A stretch of DNA of 13,741 nucleotides, taken from NCBI GenBank assembly GCA_039917655.1, contig JBDSJC010000105.1, positions 1-13,741 of the forward strand. The letters run 5' to 3'. Both the position numbers and the translations under genes were made by a program. The DNA is from PNKC01 sp039917655 (GTDB lineage: Bacteria; Chloroflexota; Dehalococcoidia; Tepidiformales; Tepidiformaceae). Below, in pieces: positions 6,867-13,724 of the stretch. Numbering within the stretch: position 1 is the first letter of the stretch; each line of letters begins with the position of its first letter. The notes under the pieces were generated by a model. The model did not search any database. It had not been told where the DNA came from and saw only the letters and a program-made list of their open reading frames with translations.

Positions 6867-8381
6867 GTGAACGCTGAACCTGTCGGGCCGTACGTCCTGG
6901 CGATCGACCAGGGGACGACGAGTTCGCGCGCTCTGATCGTGGATGCGGGCGGGGTTGTCCTGGCGGTCGGCCAGCAGCCCTTTGCACAGCACTACCCGCA
7001 ACCCGGCTGGGTGGAGCATGACCCGCTGGCGATCTGGCAATCGACACAGGATGCGATCGGGATGGCGCTGGCGGGCGCGGGGCTGCTCCCGCGCGAGCTG
7101 GCCTGCGTGGGCATCACCAACCAGCGCGAGACGGTGGTGGTGTGGGACAGGGCCACGGGCCAGCCGCTGGCCCCAGCGATCGTCTGGCAGGACCGCCGCA
7201 CTGCGGGAATCTGCGATGAGCTGCTCGCCGCGGGACACGAAGAGACTGTGCAAAAGCTCACCGGCCTGAAGCTCGACCCCTACTTCAGTGGGACGAAGCT
7301 GGCGTGGCTGTTGCGGAGCGACGCTGAATTGCGGCGACGCGCGTTCGCGGGCGAGGTTTGCGCGGGCACGGTCGATTCTTGGCTTATCTGGAAGTTGACC
7401 GGGGGCGAACGTCACGTCACCGACTACACGAACGCCAGCCGGACGCTGCTCTTCAACATCCGTCGCGGGCGCTGGGACGATGAGTTGTGCGCGATGCTCG
7501 ATGTCCCGCGCATCATGCTGGCCACCCCGCAGCCTTCGCAGTCGCTGTTCGGGACGACCTCGGCGGAGGTGCTGGGGGCGGCGCTGCCGATCAGCGGGGT
7601 CGCGGGAGATCAGCAGGCGGCGCTGTTCGGGCAGGGCGACTTTTCGGTTGGCGCCGCCAAGAATACCTACGGCACTGGTTGCTTTCTGTTGGCCAACTGC
7701 GGTCGCAACGCGATAGCTTCGACAACCGGCATGCTGACATCGATGGGCGCCGGGGCGGGGACGAGCGGCCCGGAATACGTACTCGAGGGCTCAGTGTTCG
7801 TCGCCGGAGCACTGGTGCAGTGGCTTCGCGACGAGCTTGGCCTGGTGGAGCGCTCGGAAGACATCGAGGCGCTTGCCGCAAGCGTGCCGAATAGCGCGGG
7901 CGTGGTGGTGGTGCCGGCGTTCACCGGCCTCGGCGCGCCGGACTGGGACCCCCACGCTCGCGGGGCTATCCTCGGGCTGACACGGGGATCAACCAAAGCG
8001 CACATTGCCCGCGCCGCCCTGGAAGCGATCGCCCTCTCGAGCACTGAGTTGATAGCCGCCATGAACGCCGACCTACCCGCGCCGATTACCACGCTGCGGG
8101 TGGATGGCGGGGCAGCCCGCAACAACCTGTTGATGCAGTTGCAGGCGGATTTTGCCGGGATACCGGTCGTCCGCCCGCGAAACGTCGAGACCACGGCGAT
8201 AGGCGCGGCGTTCCTCGCCGGGTTGGAGGCAGGTATTTGGGCGAATCGCGACGAAATCGCCGAGATGGCGGACGACGAACGGATTTTCGAACCCCAGATG
8301 TCGCCATACGACCGTCAACAGCGGCTGTATGGCTGGCGCCGGGCAGTTGAGCGCACGCTCGGATGGGCAGCCCCGCGATGA
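6867..8381 (+). CDS. glpK: Glycerol kinase
   Basis: A 504-residue FGGY-family kinase that makes sn-glycerol 3-phosphate from glycerol and ATP. Visible: the phosphate-binding DQGTTSSR (14-21), glycerol contacts in NQRETVVVW and VWQDRRT, catalytic Asp248 in GVAGDQQAALFGQ, the second phosphate loop KNTYGTGCF, and the adenosine segment VDGGAARNN. Regulation: the segment before Asp248 (FGTTSAEVLGAALPISG) has neither the His that PTS HPr phosphorylates in Gram-positive enzymes nor the Gly/Arg loop with Arg236 that binds fructose 1,6-bisphosphate in E. coli, so both classical controls look absent (inferred). GTG 6867 was chosen from family length and CGGAG at 6852-6856; the frame is open back to 6756, but that extension overlaps the aminopeptidase. 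The stop overlaps the glpD start as ATGA. No glpF transporter gene is nearby. Confidence 0.95.
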   Translation: MNAEPVGPYVLAIDQGTTSSRALIVDAGGVVLAVGQQPFAQHYPQPGWVEHDPLAIWQSTQDAIGMALAGAGLLPRELACVGITNQRETVVVWDRATGQPLAPAIVWQDRRTAGICDELLAAGHEETVQKLTGLKLDPYFSGTKLAWLLRSDAELRRRAFAGEVCAGTVDSWLIWKLTGGERHVTDYTNASRTLLFNIRRGRWDDELCAMLDVPRIMLATPQPSQSLFGTTSAEVLGAALPISGVAGDQQAALFGQGDFSVGAAKNTYGTGCFLLANCGRNAIASTTGMLTSMGAGAGTSGPEYVLEGSVFVAGALVQWLRDELGLVERSEDIEALAASVPNSAGVVVVPAFTGLGAPDWDPHARGAILGLTRGSTKAHIARAALEAIALSSTELIAAMNADLPAPITTLRVDGGAARNNLLMQLQADFAGIPVVRPRNVETTAIGAAFLAGLEAGIWANRDEIAEMADDERIFEPQMSPYDRQQRLYGWRRAVERTLGWAAPR

Positions 8382-9952
8382 CGCTGGCCGAGTTGGCCGC
8401 CGGGCCGCCGCTAGACCTTGCAATCATCGGCGGCGGGATCAACGGCTGTGGAATCGCCGAAGAAGCGGCGGCGCGCGGGCTGCGGGTGGCGCTGTTCGAA
8501 GCGGACGACTTTGGTTTCGGGACGACATGGCGTTCAACGAAGCTGATCCATGGTGGCCTGCGCTACCTGGAGCATGGCGATGTGCGGCTGGTGTTCGAAT
8601 CGCTGCGGGAGCGCGCGTGGCTTCTGAAGACGCGCCCGCACCTCGTGAAGCCGCAGCGTTTCATCCTCCCGATGCTGCCGTGGACGCGGCGACCGGCCTG
8701 GCAGTTGCGCATCGGGCTGGCGGCGTACGACTTGCTTTCGCTCTACCGGGGAGTGCCATCGCACCAGAAGCTAAGGGATGGGCGGCTGCACGAACTTGCC
8801 CCATCACTGCCTGAAGAGACTCGCGGAGGCTTCACGTTCTACGACGCGCGGGTTATTTCGCCAGAGCGGCTGGCGTTGGAGATGGCGTTGGAAGCGCGAG
8901 CGCAGGGCGCGGACATCCAGAACCACGCCCGCGTGGTGCGGGTGGTGGTCACTGAAGGGGCGGCAGCAGCGGTCGAGGTAGAGCACGGCGGCGCGCGATA
9001 TCTGATCCCCGCCAGGGCAGTGGTGAACGCGGCTGGGCCATGGGTGGACGCCGTGAACGAACTCGGCGACCTCCCCTCGACCGAACTGCTGGGCGTCACC
9101 CGCGGCACGCACATCGTGGTGGAACTGCCTGGACCACCGGGGCGTGACGCGCTCTTCTCCACCGCGAAGAGCGACGGCCGGGTGTTTTTCTCCGTGCCGC
9201 AGGATGGGCTGCTGCTGATCGGTACGACCGACGACCGGTTCGACGGCCAACCGTTCGAGATCCGACCGTTGCCGGCGGACATCGACTACCTGATCTCCGA
9301 GGCCCGCGAGTTGATGCCGGGCCTGAACATCACACGGCAGCGGGTCCGCTACGCCTACGCGGGATTGCGGCCGTTGCAGAAAGTGTCCGGGGGGCCAGAG
9401 GCCGCAATCAGCCGTCGGCACGAGCTCATTTCGCACGAGAAGCTGGGAGGCGCGAAAGGGGTGTTCAGCGTGGTGGGCGGGAAGTTGAGCACCTTTCGGC
9501 CGCTCGCGGAGGAGGTGGTCCAGCGACTCGAACCGCCGAAGCGCCGGAATTCGCGGGAAGAATCGGGCGTCGGGGACTGGGCTGCCACGCTGCGAGCGAC
9601 CGGCTTGCCGCTGGGAGTGAAGAGGCATCTGCGCATCTACGGGTCGGCTATTCAACAGGTGGTGGACGCTGGGCGCGAAGTGATCTGCCCCCACGCCAAT
9701 GCGATTACCGGCGAAGTGTTGTACAGCGCGCGCAACGAGTGCGTCGAGACCGTTTCGGACCTGATGATGCGCCGCACGGGTATCTCGTGGGCGTCGTGCC
9801 GCGGGCTCTGTTGCCACGTAGAGGTGGCGAGGCTCGCCGCCTCGGTCCTGGGCTGGGACGCGGCTGAACAGGCGTCGCAGGTGAAGGCATTCGAATCGGA
9901 GGTGGCGTACCATTTACCTACCGAGGAGATGCTGAGACGTGGAGGAGAGTAA
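8378..9952 (+). CDS. glpD: FAD-dependent glycerol-3-phosphate dehydrogenase
   Basis: A 524-residue membrane-associated flavoenzyme that oxidises glycerol 3-phosphate to dihydroxyacetone phosphate, passing electrons to the quinone pool. The dinucleotide fold starts at residue 13 with LAIIGGGINGCG (G18-x-G20-x2-G23). The signature STKLIHGGLRYLE follows, then VNAAGPWVD, the substrate-side VTRGTHIV, GTTDDRFDG, and YAGLRPL, with a helical DAO_C domain from about residue 390 to the end. ATG 8378 overlaps the glpK stop (ATGA), which points to translational coupling; ATG 8363, five codons upstream, is an alternative. The C-terminal domain has a cluster CRGLCCHVEV whose cysteines are unexplained. Length is slightly above E. 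coli GlpD (about 500). The 3' end overlaps the sirtuin start by 14 bases. Together with glpK this forms a complete glycerol entry route. Confidence 0.95.
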   Translation: MTLAELAAGPPLDLAIIGGGINGCGIAEEAAARGLRVALFEADDFGFGTTWRSTKLIHGGLRYLEHGDVRLVFESLRERAWLLKTRPHLVKPQRFILPMLPWTRRPAWQLRIGLAAYDLLSLYRGVPSHQKLRDGRLHELAPSLPEETRGGFTFYDARVISPERLALEMALEARAQGADIQNHARVVRVVVTEGAAAAVEVEHGGARYLIPARAVVNAAGPWVDAVNELGDLPSTELLGVTRGTHIVVELPGPPGRDALFSTAKSDGRVFFSVPQDGLLLIGTTDDRFDGQPFEIRPLPADIDYLISEARELMPGLNITRQRVRYAYAGLRPLQKVSGGPEAAISRRHELISHEKLGGAKGVFSVVGGKLSTFRPLAEEVVQRLEPPKRRNSREESGVGDWAATLRATGLPLGVKRHLRIYGSAIQQVVDAGREVICPHANAITGEVLYSARNECVETVSDLMMRRTGISWASCRGLCCHVEVARLAASVLGWDAAEQASQVKAFESEVAYHLPTEEMLRRGGE

Positions 9953-10718
9953 CGGGGTTCTGGAGTTGTCGATCACGGCCGCCGTGTCGCTGATACGGCG
10001 CAGTCGCCACGCTGTTGCGCTTTCGGGCGCGGGGCTATCGGCGGAGAGTGGCATCCCCACCTATCGCGGCGCGGACGGTCTCTGGACGAAGTTCGGCGAG
10101 CCGACGATCGATGGTTGGGAGATGTTTTGCACGGACCCCGGACAGTGGTGGGAGGTTGCCCTGGAGCGGCGGGAAGGGACCGAGTTCGGGCGGGCGATAG
10201 AGCAGGCTGAACCGAACCTTGGCCACAAAGCAATGGCCGACCTTGAGGCGATGGGCCGCCTGGCCCACGTGATCACGCAGAACATCGACAACCTCCACCA
10301 ACGGGCGGGCGCACGGTCGTTGACCGAGATCCACGGCAACCGGGCAAAAGTACGCTGCATGAACTGCGGCAACCGCACGCGGCTGGAGGACACCGACCTC
10401 GATCGTCTGCCGCCGCTTTGCCTGGTCTGCGGGGGCATCTTAAAGAACGACACAGTGATGTTCGGTGAGCCGATCCCAGACGACGCCCTGCGCGAGTGTT
10501 ACAGGCAGTCGGCGTTGGCGGACCTTTTCCTTGTGGTTGGGACGTCGGCGGTGGTTTACCCGGCTGCTGATTTTCCGGTGATCGCGAAACGCCGGGGCGC
10601 GCCGCTGATCGAGATCAACCCGGACGAGACGGCGCTGTCAGAGATAGCGGACGTGGTGGTGCGGGCCTCGGCGGGGGTAGCGCTACCGGCAATTGTGGAG
10701 CTCCTGTACGAGGGGTAG
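9939..10718 (+). CDS. cobB: NAD-dependent protein deacylase (sirtuin)
   Basis: A 259-residue Sir2-family enzyme that removes acyl groups from lysine using NAD, giving nicotinamide and O-acyl-ADP-ribose. Visible: the NAD loop GAGLSAESGIPTYRG (30-44), TQNIDNLHQRAG, catalytic His132 in EIHGN, a zinc ribbon C140-x2-C143-x17-C161-x2-C164, then VMFGEPIP, VVGTSAVVYPA and EINPDET. The segment around residues 69-77 (WWEVALERR) does not show the Tyr/Arg pair typical of desuccinylases, so deacetylation is the more likely activity (inferred). GTG 9939 was chosen because AGGAG at 9924-9928 lies ten bases upstream. It overlaps the glpD end by 14 bases, so it is probably translated with glpKD, and GlpK or GlpD may be among its substrates (inferred). 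A TTG at 9966 is a weaker alternative start. Confidence 0.93.
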   Translation: MEESNGVLELSITAAVSLIRRSRHAVALSGAGLSAESGIPTYRGADGLWTKFGEPTIDGWEMFCTDPGQWWEVALERREGTEFGRAIEQAEPNLGHKAMADLEAMGRLAHVITQNIDNLHQRAGARSLTEIHGNRAKVRCMNCGNRTRLEDTDLDRLPPLCLVCGGILKNDTVMFGEPIPDDALRECYRQSALADLFLVVGTSAVVYPAADFPVIAKRRGAPLIEINPDETALSEIADVVVRASAGVALPAIVELLYEG

Positions 10719-10719
10719 C

Positions 10720-10734
10720 GGGCTAATACAGCCC
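10720..10734. terminator. Short stem-loop at the convergent gene ends
   Basis: GGGCT (10720-10724), loop AATAC, AGCCC (10730-10734), placed exactly between the sirtuin stop and the end of the leftward methyltransferase gene (its stop codon lies in the loop side). The stem is five pairs and no T-run follows on either strand, so it is at most a weak bidirectional terminator. Confidence 0.3.
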
Positions 10735-11367
10735 CGGCACCAGCCGCCAACGGACCCGGCCCGCGTAAGCCGCATAGTCACCGGACGCGGTGAGCACTCG
10801 CTCTTCGGCGAGGATGCGGAGCAGCTGGAAGGTCGTGATTATCGCCAACAGGACGGCGTTGAAGGCGGAGGGATTCGCGAGGAGAAAGCCGCCCATGGTG
10901 ATCGAATGGGAGAGGTAGATGGGGTGACGGACAAACGCGTAGGGCCCCCGGCTCTTGATCCCGCGATTGGCGGCGACCACGCCGAAGCTGCGCCCGAGCG
11001 ACCAGAAACCGTAGCAGGTGAGTGTCAGGCCGAGCATCTGGACCACGGTGCCCATGACAAGCACGCCGTCTGGAGCGCCGCCGGCCGGCTGAAGGGCGAG
11101 AGGCAGCCAGCCACCGAGGCTGGCGACCACCCAGTCCTGGACCCTCACGCTGGTGTTGTACGAACGGCGGCGAGCGAGGAACACACCGACCAACAGAGCC
11201 TGTTCGGCCGCGAAGAAAACGCTGGTCAGGTTTTGATCGACAATGACCTGGCGCGCGTGCACGTAGAAAAAGAGTGCGGATACCACCACGAGACTAGCGT
11301 CCTGAGCGGTCGAACCCCAGCGGCGGAGGGTCTGCCGCGCTCGGCTCGGTGAAGGTTGTGTGGGCAT
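10723..11367 (-). CDS. Membrane methyltransferase, ICMT/PEMT superfamily
   Basis: A 214-residue integral-membrane protein resembling isoprenylcysteine carboxyl methyltransferase and phospholipid N-methyltransferases, which use S-adenosylmethionine. Five or so hydrophobic segments are visible (around residues 23-38, 46-63, 76-92, 100-122 and 150-172). The superfamily signature is GPYAFVRHPIYLSH, and the end YAAYAGRVRWRLVPGLY is characteristic. True substrate is unknown: bacterial members rarely act on isoprenylated proteins. I chose ATG 11367 (MPTQPSPSRARQTLRRWG) because the protein-like region begins there; the frame is open far upstream to 11931, but that part is antisense to the pilin gene and its leader. 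GGAG lies 14 bases upstream, so translation initiation looks weak. It converges on the sirtuin (4-bp gap) and diverges from the pilus locus. Confidence 0.86.
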   Translation of the reverse strand: MPTQPSPSRARQTLRRWGSTAQDASLVVVSALFFYVHARQVIVDQNLTSVFFAAEQALLVGVFLARRRSYNTSVRVQDWVVASLGGWLPLALQPAGGAPDGVLVMGTVVQMLGLTLTCYGFWSLGRSFGVVAANRGIKSRGPYAFVRHPIYLSHSITMGGFLLANPSAFNAVLLAIITTFQLLRILAEERVLTASGDYAAYAGRVRWRLVPGLY

Positions 11368-11749
11368 AGCCAAGGCAGAGCTCCAGCGACGGAAGTGTAG
11401 TAGGAACATCGGCTCGAACGTGTCGCCCGAATAGTCCAATCGAGTCTGCGGATGGGCTCTCCTGGTGTCGAAGTAAGCGGTAGCGGGACAGCGCCGACAA
11501 GCTTCCGGCGGCCCTCGGGTGACGAACTGGTGAACATCGGCGCACTGGTCTTTAGCGGAATGCAGGATGGCCGACTGTCCTAGTAGCTTCACCACCAGAA
11601 GCGCCCGGCTCCGAACCGGCCAACAGTTGGAGGCCACCCCCGCGAGGGGGACCAACAGTTGAGCGGCCGGCATCCGCCGGCCGGCGGCCACGTGATGACG
11701 CATCAACCATTTGGGGCATCGCCCCGCAATCACGGAAAGAGGTAGGAAC
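11368..11749. promoter_or_regulatory. 382-bp gene-free leader with an array of inverted repeats before the pilin gene
   Basis: No gene is supported here. On the plus strand it holds, in order: GCTTC/GAAGC (11586-11602), the odd palindrome CCAAC-A-GTTGG (11620-11630), CCCCC-GCGA-GGGGG (11637-11650), an 8-bp stem CGGCCGGC/GCCGGCCG with loop ATCC (11664-11683), and GGGGC-ATC-GCCCC (11713-11725), followed by GAGGTAGGA as ribosome-binding site. The left half (11368-11580) shows nothing I can name apart from the start of the leftward methyltransferase. No clear sigma-70 promoter was found. The hairpins may form a structured 5' leader of the pilin mRNA or mark operator sites; which one cannot be decided from sequence. 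Confidence 0.5.
11620..11661 (+). repeat. Two direct copies of CCAACAGTTG, 32 bp apart
   Basis: Copies at 11620-11629 and 11652-11661. Each is close to a dyad (CCAAC-A-GTTGG in the first copy). The 32-bp period is about three helical turns, so both would face the same side of the DNA. A GC-rich hairpin lies between them. Located about 90-130 bp before the pilin start, they look like paired sites for a DNA-binding protein (inferred). Confidence 0.5.
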
Positions 11750-11938
11750 ATGACGAAGATCAAGAATTGGACGCTTAGCAAGGTCGCCGCGATGCAGTCG
11801 CACACCGACGAAGAGGGCCAGGGCCTCGCCGAATATGGCCTCATCCTGGCGCTCATCGCCGTCGTTTGCATCGCCGCACTGTCGGGACTCGCCGGCGGCA
11901 TCAACGGGACGCTCTCAAGCATCACCGCCAAGCTCTAA
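11750..11938 (+). CDS. flp: Flp/Fap-type pilin (class IVb)
   Basis: A 62-residue prepilin, the structural subunit of Tad pili. The leader MTKIKNWTLSKVAAMQSHTD is basic and ends in EEG. The processing site G23 is followed by QGLA and then E28-Y29, the G-x4-E-Y pattern cut by the TadV/CpaA prepilin peptidase, leaving a 39-residue mature pilin. The mature part is one hydrophobic helix (LILALIAVVCIAALSGLAGG) with a short polar tail, typical of Flp. ATG 11750 has GAGGTAGGA directly upstream; the TTG at 11711 in the same frame is inside a hairpin and unlikely. A perfect 15-bp stem-loop follows 19 bp after the stop. Probably the most abundant product of the pilus locus. A lone Cys in the helix (CIAAL) is unusual. 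Confidence 0.93.
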   Translation: MTKIKNWTLSKVAAMQSHTDEEGQGLAEYGLILALIAVVCIAALSGLAGGINGTLSSITAKL

Positions 11939-11956
11939 GCCTCATCGCTGAGATGG

Positions 11957-11990
11957 AAGGGGTGAGGGGCCTTCGGGCCCCTCACCCCTT
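11957..11990 (+). terminator. Perfect 15-bp stem with TTCG loop after the pilin gene
   Basis: Left arm 11957-11971 (AAGGGGTGAGGGGCC), loop TTCG, right arm 11976-11990, perfectly complementary. The UUCG tetraloop closed by C-G is exceptionally stable. The T-run after it is only three bases (TTT, then CGTG), so termination may be partial; stabilising the 3' end of an abundant pilin mRNA is an equally good reading. Confidence 0.8.
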
Positions 11991-12033
11991 TCGTGCCACT
12001 TGGGACAGGCGGCTGTCGGAACTGGAGCATCAC

Positions 12034-12519
12034 ATGATTCGGCTTCTTCGCAACGGAGCGAACATGAACCCGATACGGGGCGTGCGCGTTGGGCTTCGTC
12101 GCATCCGGGCAACGGAAACGGGGCAGAGCCTCGTCGAGTTCGCGATGGTCCTGCCGCTTTTCCTCGTATTGCTATTCGCGCTTGTGGATTTCGGACGCGC
12201 TTTCTATTCGTGGATGGTCATCACAAACGCTGCACGGGAAGGGGCGCGCGCGGGAGCCGTCCAAAAAGACTGGCCCGCCATGCAGACCGCCATTTACGAC
12301 AGCATGTGCAATCCATACCCCGACAACTGCGCGGTCGACACTACTAAAATGACGCTCACTCCAACCGGCGTTAACGGAGCGCGTGGAACGCAGGTAACTG
12401 TGCAGATCGCCTACGCATTCAGCTACGCAACGCCCCTCGGGGACATAGTCGCGCTGCTTGGGGGCGGATCGCTCGCGACGCCGACGCTGTCCGCTTATTC
12501 CGCAATGCGTCTGGAGTAA
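12034..12519 (+). CDS. TadE-like pseudopilin
   Basis: A 161-residue minor pilin-like component of the Tad pilus apparatus. The hallmark TadE segment is ETGQSLVEFAMVLPLF with a single hydrophobic helix running on to LLFALVDFGRAFYSW, then ITNAAREGARAGAV; the G before QSLVEF is the expected prepilin-peptidase site. The rest is periplasmic or extracellular, with two cysteines close together (MCNPYPDNCAV) that could form a disulfide (inferred). ATG 12034 (GGAG six bases upstream) and ATG 12064 (GGAG five bases upstream, 151 residues) are about equally good starts; I list the longer. It follows the pilin terminator-like stem and is itself followed by a similar stem, so it may be expressed at a lower level than the pilin. 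TadF is a related alternative. Confidence 0.9.
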   Translation: MIRLLRNGANMNPIRGVRVGLRRIRATETGQSLVEFAMVLPLFLVLLFALVDFGRAFYSWMVITNAAREGARAGAVQKDWPAMQTAIYDSMCNPYPDNCAVDTTKMTLTPTGVNGARGTQVTVQIAYAFSYATPLGDIVALLGGGSLATPTLSAYSAMRLE

Positions 12520-12545
12520 GTCCACATACCAGTCAACGAGGGCGG

Positions 12546-12574
12546 AAAGGGACGGGCTTGCGGCCCGTCCCTTT
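12546..12574 (+). terminator. 12-bp GC-rich stem-loop after the tadE-like gene
   Basis: Left arm AAAGGGACGGGC (12546-12557), loop TTGCG, right arm GCCCGTCCCTTT (12563-12574). It has the outline of an intrinsic terminator, with only TTT after the GC core. It lies 26 bp after the stop and resembles in design the stem after the pilin gene. Confidence 0.7.
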
Positions 12575-12821
12575 GACGTACTACGAGTTTGGCGCCGCGG
12601 CACGGATGCGGCCCTCGGGCACTGCGCAACGCCACCCTTTAGGCCGACGTAGTGAACAGCGCGCGGCTGTCCTGTGCATTCGTGCCACGGACGACGGGCG
12701 GCCCACAGATCCGGCGAGCCTGACGGCCTGGCGGAAAGAACACCTAAAGCTCGCCGCAAGGGCGGGAAACAGATTGTAGCCGGGCGTTCCCCCGGCCGAT
12801 ATATCAAGGGGAGGACAGAAG
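12575..12821 (+). promoter_or_regulatory. Gene-free structured leader of cpaB
   Basis: These 247 bp contain no supported gene. Two hairpins lie close to cpaB: CTCGCC-GCAAG-GGCGGG (12750-12766) and GCCGGG-CGTTCC-CCCGGC (12779-12796), followed by the strong ribosome-binding site AGGGGAGGA (12807-12815). The stretch 12686-12796 has scattered blocks like those of the c-di-GMP-I riboswitch (CACGGACGACGGGC early, CTAAAGCTC in the middle, GTAGCCGGG late), but the conserved GCAAAGCC core is not intact, so this is only a weak candidate. A TTGACG at 12573 has no matching -10 element. Confidence 0.3.
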
Positions 12822-13724
12822 ATGGCACGACAAATCGCGGCGGCAACCAGTGGGTCCAGCAGGAATCGCGGTGTGCTCATGCTCGCCGCAGTGTTCGGCA
12901 TTCTCAGCGCGCTCCTAATGTTCGCATTCTTGAGCAGCCGAGGCGGCGATACGGCCAGCGACACGGCGCTCTCCGGCGGGACGGCACAATCGGTCGTCGT
13001 AGTCACCCGCAACGTGAACGTGGGCGAGAAGGTGACGAGCGACATGCTCGGATTGAAGTCGTACCCCACGGGAGCGCTGCTTACGGGCTTCATCCCGAGC
13101 AAGGATATGGAATCGCTGGTGGGCAAAGTGGCTACAGCCCCCTTGTTCGAAGGCGAACAGGTGATCCAGGCCAAGGTGAGTACCTACGAAGGCCAAAACA
13201 CGCTCGCCTGGAAGATCCCCGATGGGATGCGAGCCCTGACGCTCCAGGTGCCGCATGAAGCGTGGATCGCGGCCGGCTTGCCGCAGCCGGGGGACCGCGT
13301 CGATGTCCTCGCGATCACAACTCTGTCCCGGATCGATCCCTTGACCGGTCAGGAACGCCCAGATGTCGTTGCCGGATATATGGCGCAGGACGTCGAAGTA
13401 CTGGCGATCGCCCAATCGCTGGTGAAAACCGTCCCGAACCTGGACGCCAAAAAGGCTAACGCAGACGGCACAGTAACGCCTGGTGGCGCAGCAGCAGTGG
13501 CGCCATCAGCCAAACCTGGCGAGACCGGCAACACCTACGAGAAGTCGATCTCCATCACGCTCGCTCTGCCCCCGGACCTGGCTGCAAGAGTGGCATTGGT
13601 GGACGCCATGAAGGACGACGTGGGCCAGTACCGCATTCTGCCAAGGCAGAAGGGTGACGCCGCACCGATTACGGGCACCACAACGTGGAGTTACGACGAC
13701 ATCTTCCCGGCGAAGAAGAAGTAG
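12822..13724 (+). CDS. cpaB: CpaB/RcpC Flp pilus assembly protein
   Basis: A 300-residue periplasmic or cell-surface component of the Tad machine, in Gram-negatives associated with the secretin. The N-terminus is a short basic-polar tail, then one membrane anchor at about residues 18-37 (VLMLAAVFGILSALLMFAFL). Residues about 57-120 form a SAF domain (VVVVTRNVNVGEKVTSDML), and 130-285 the RcpC-type domain starting RALTLQVPHEAWIAAGLPQPGDRVDVLA. A Lys/Ala/Pro/Gly-rich linker lies at about 207-240. The C-terminus ends in a Lys-rich tail. ATG 12822 follows AGGGGAGGA by six bases. Gene order flp, tadE-like, cpaB fits a Tad locus; the ATPase and TadB/C genes are expected to the right, beyond the window. 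Only 17 bases remain after the stop. Complete and of usual length. Confidence 0.93.
   Translation: MARQIAAATSGSSRNRGVLMLAAVFGILSALLMFAFLSSRGGDTASDTALSGGTAQSVVVVTRNVNVGEKVTSDMLGLKSYPTGALLTGFIPSKDMESLVGKVATAPLFEGEQVIQAKVSTYEGQNTLAWKIPDGMRALTLQVPHEAWIAAGLPQPGDRVDVLAITTLSRIDPLTGQERPDVVAGYMAQDVEVLAIAQSLVKTVPNLDAKKANADGTVTPGGAAAVAPSAKPGETGNTYEKSISITLALPPDLAARVALVDAMKDDVGQYRILPRQKGDAAPITGTTTWSYDDIFPAKKK

Noticed and set aside
8804..9913. Minus-strand ORF of 369 codons
   Set aside because: It lies wholly within glpD, a well-supported gene, and its His/Arg-rich translation is typical of an antisense frame in GC-rich DNA.
10693..11352. Plus-strand ORF of 219 codons
   Set aside because: Antisense to the membrane methyltransferase, whose frame has membrane segments and the superfamily signature; the plus frame has neither.
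12573..12578. TTGACG as a -35 box for cpaB
   Set aside because: It overlaps the right arm of the preceding hairpin, and no -10-like hexamer lies 16-18 bp downstream.
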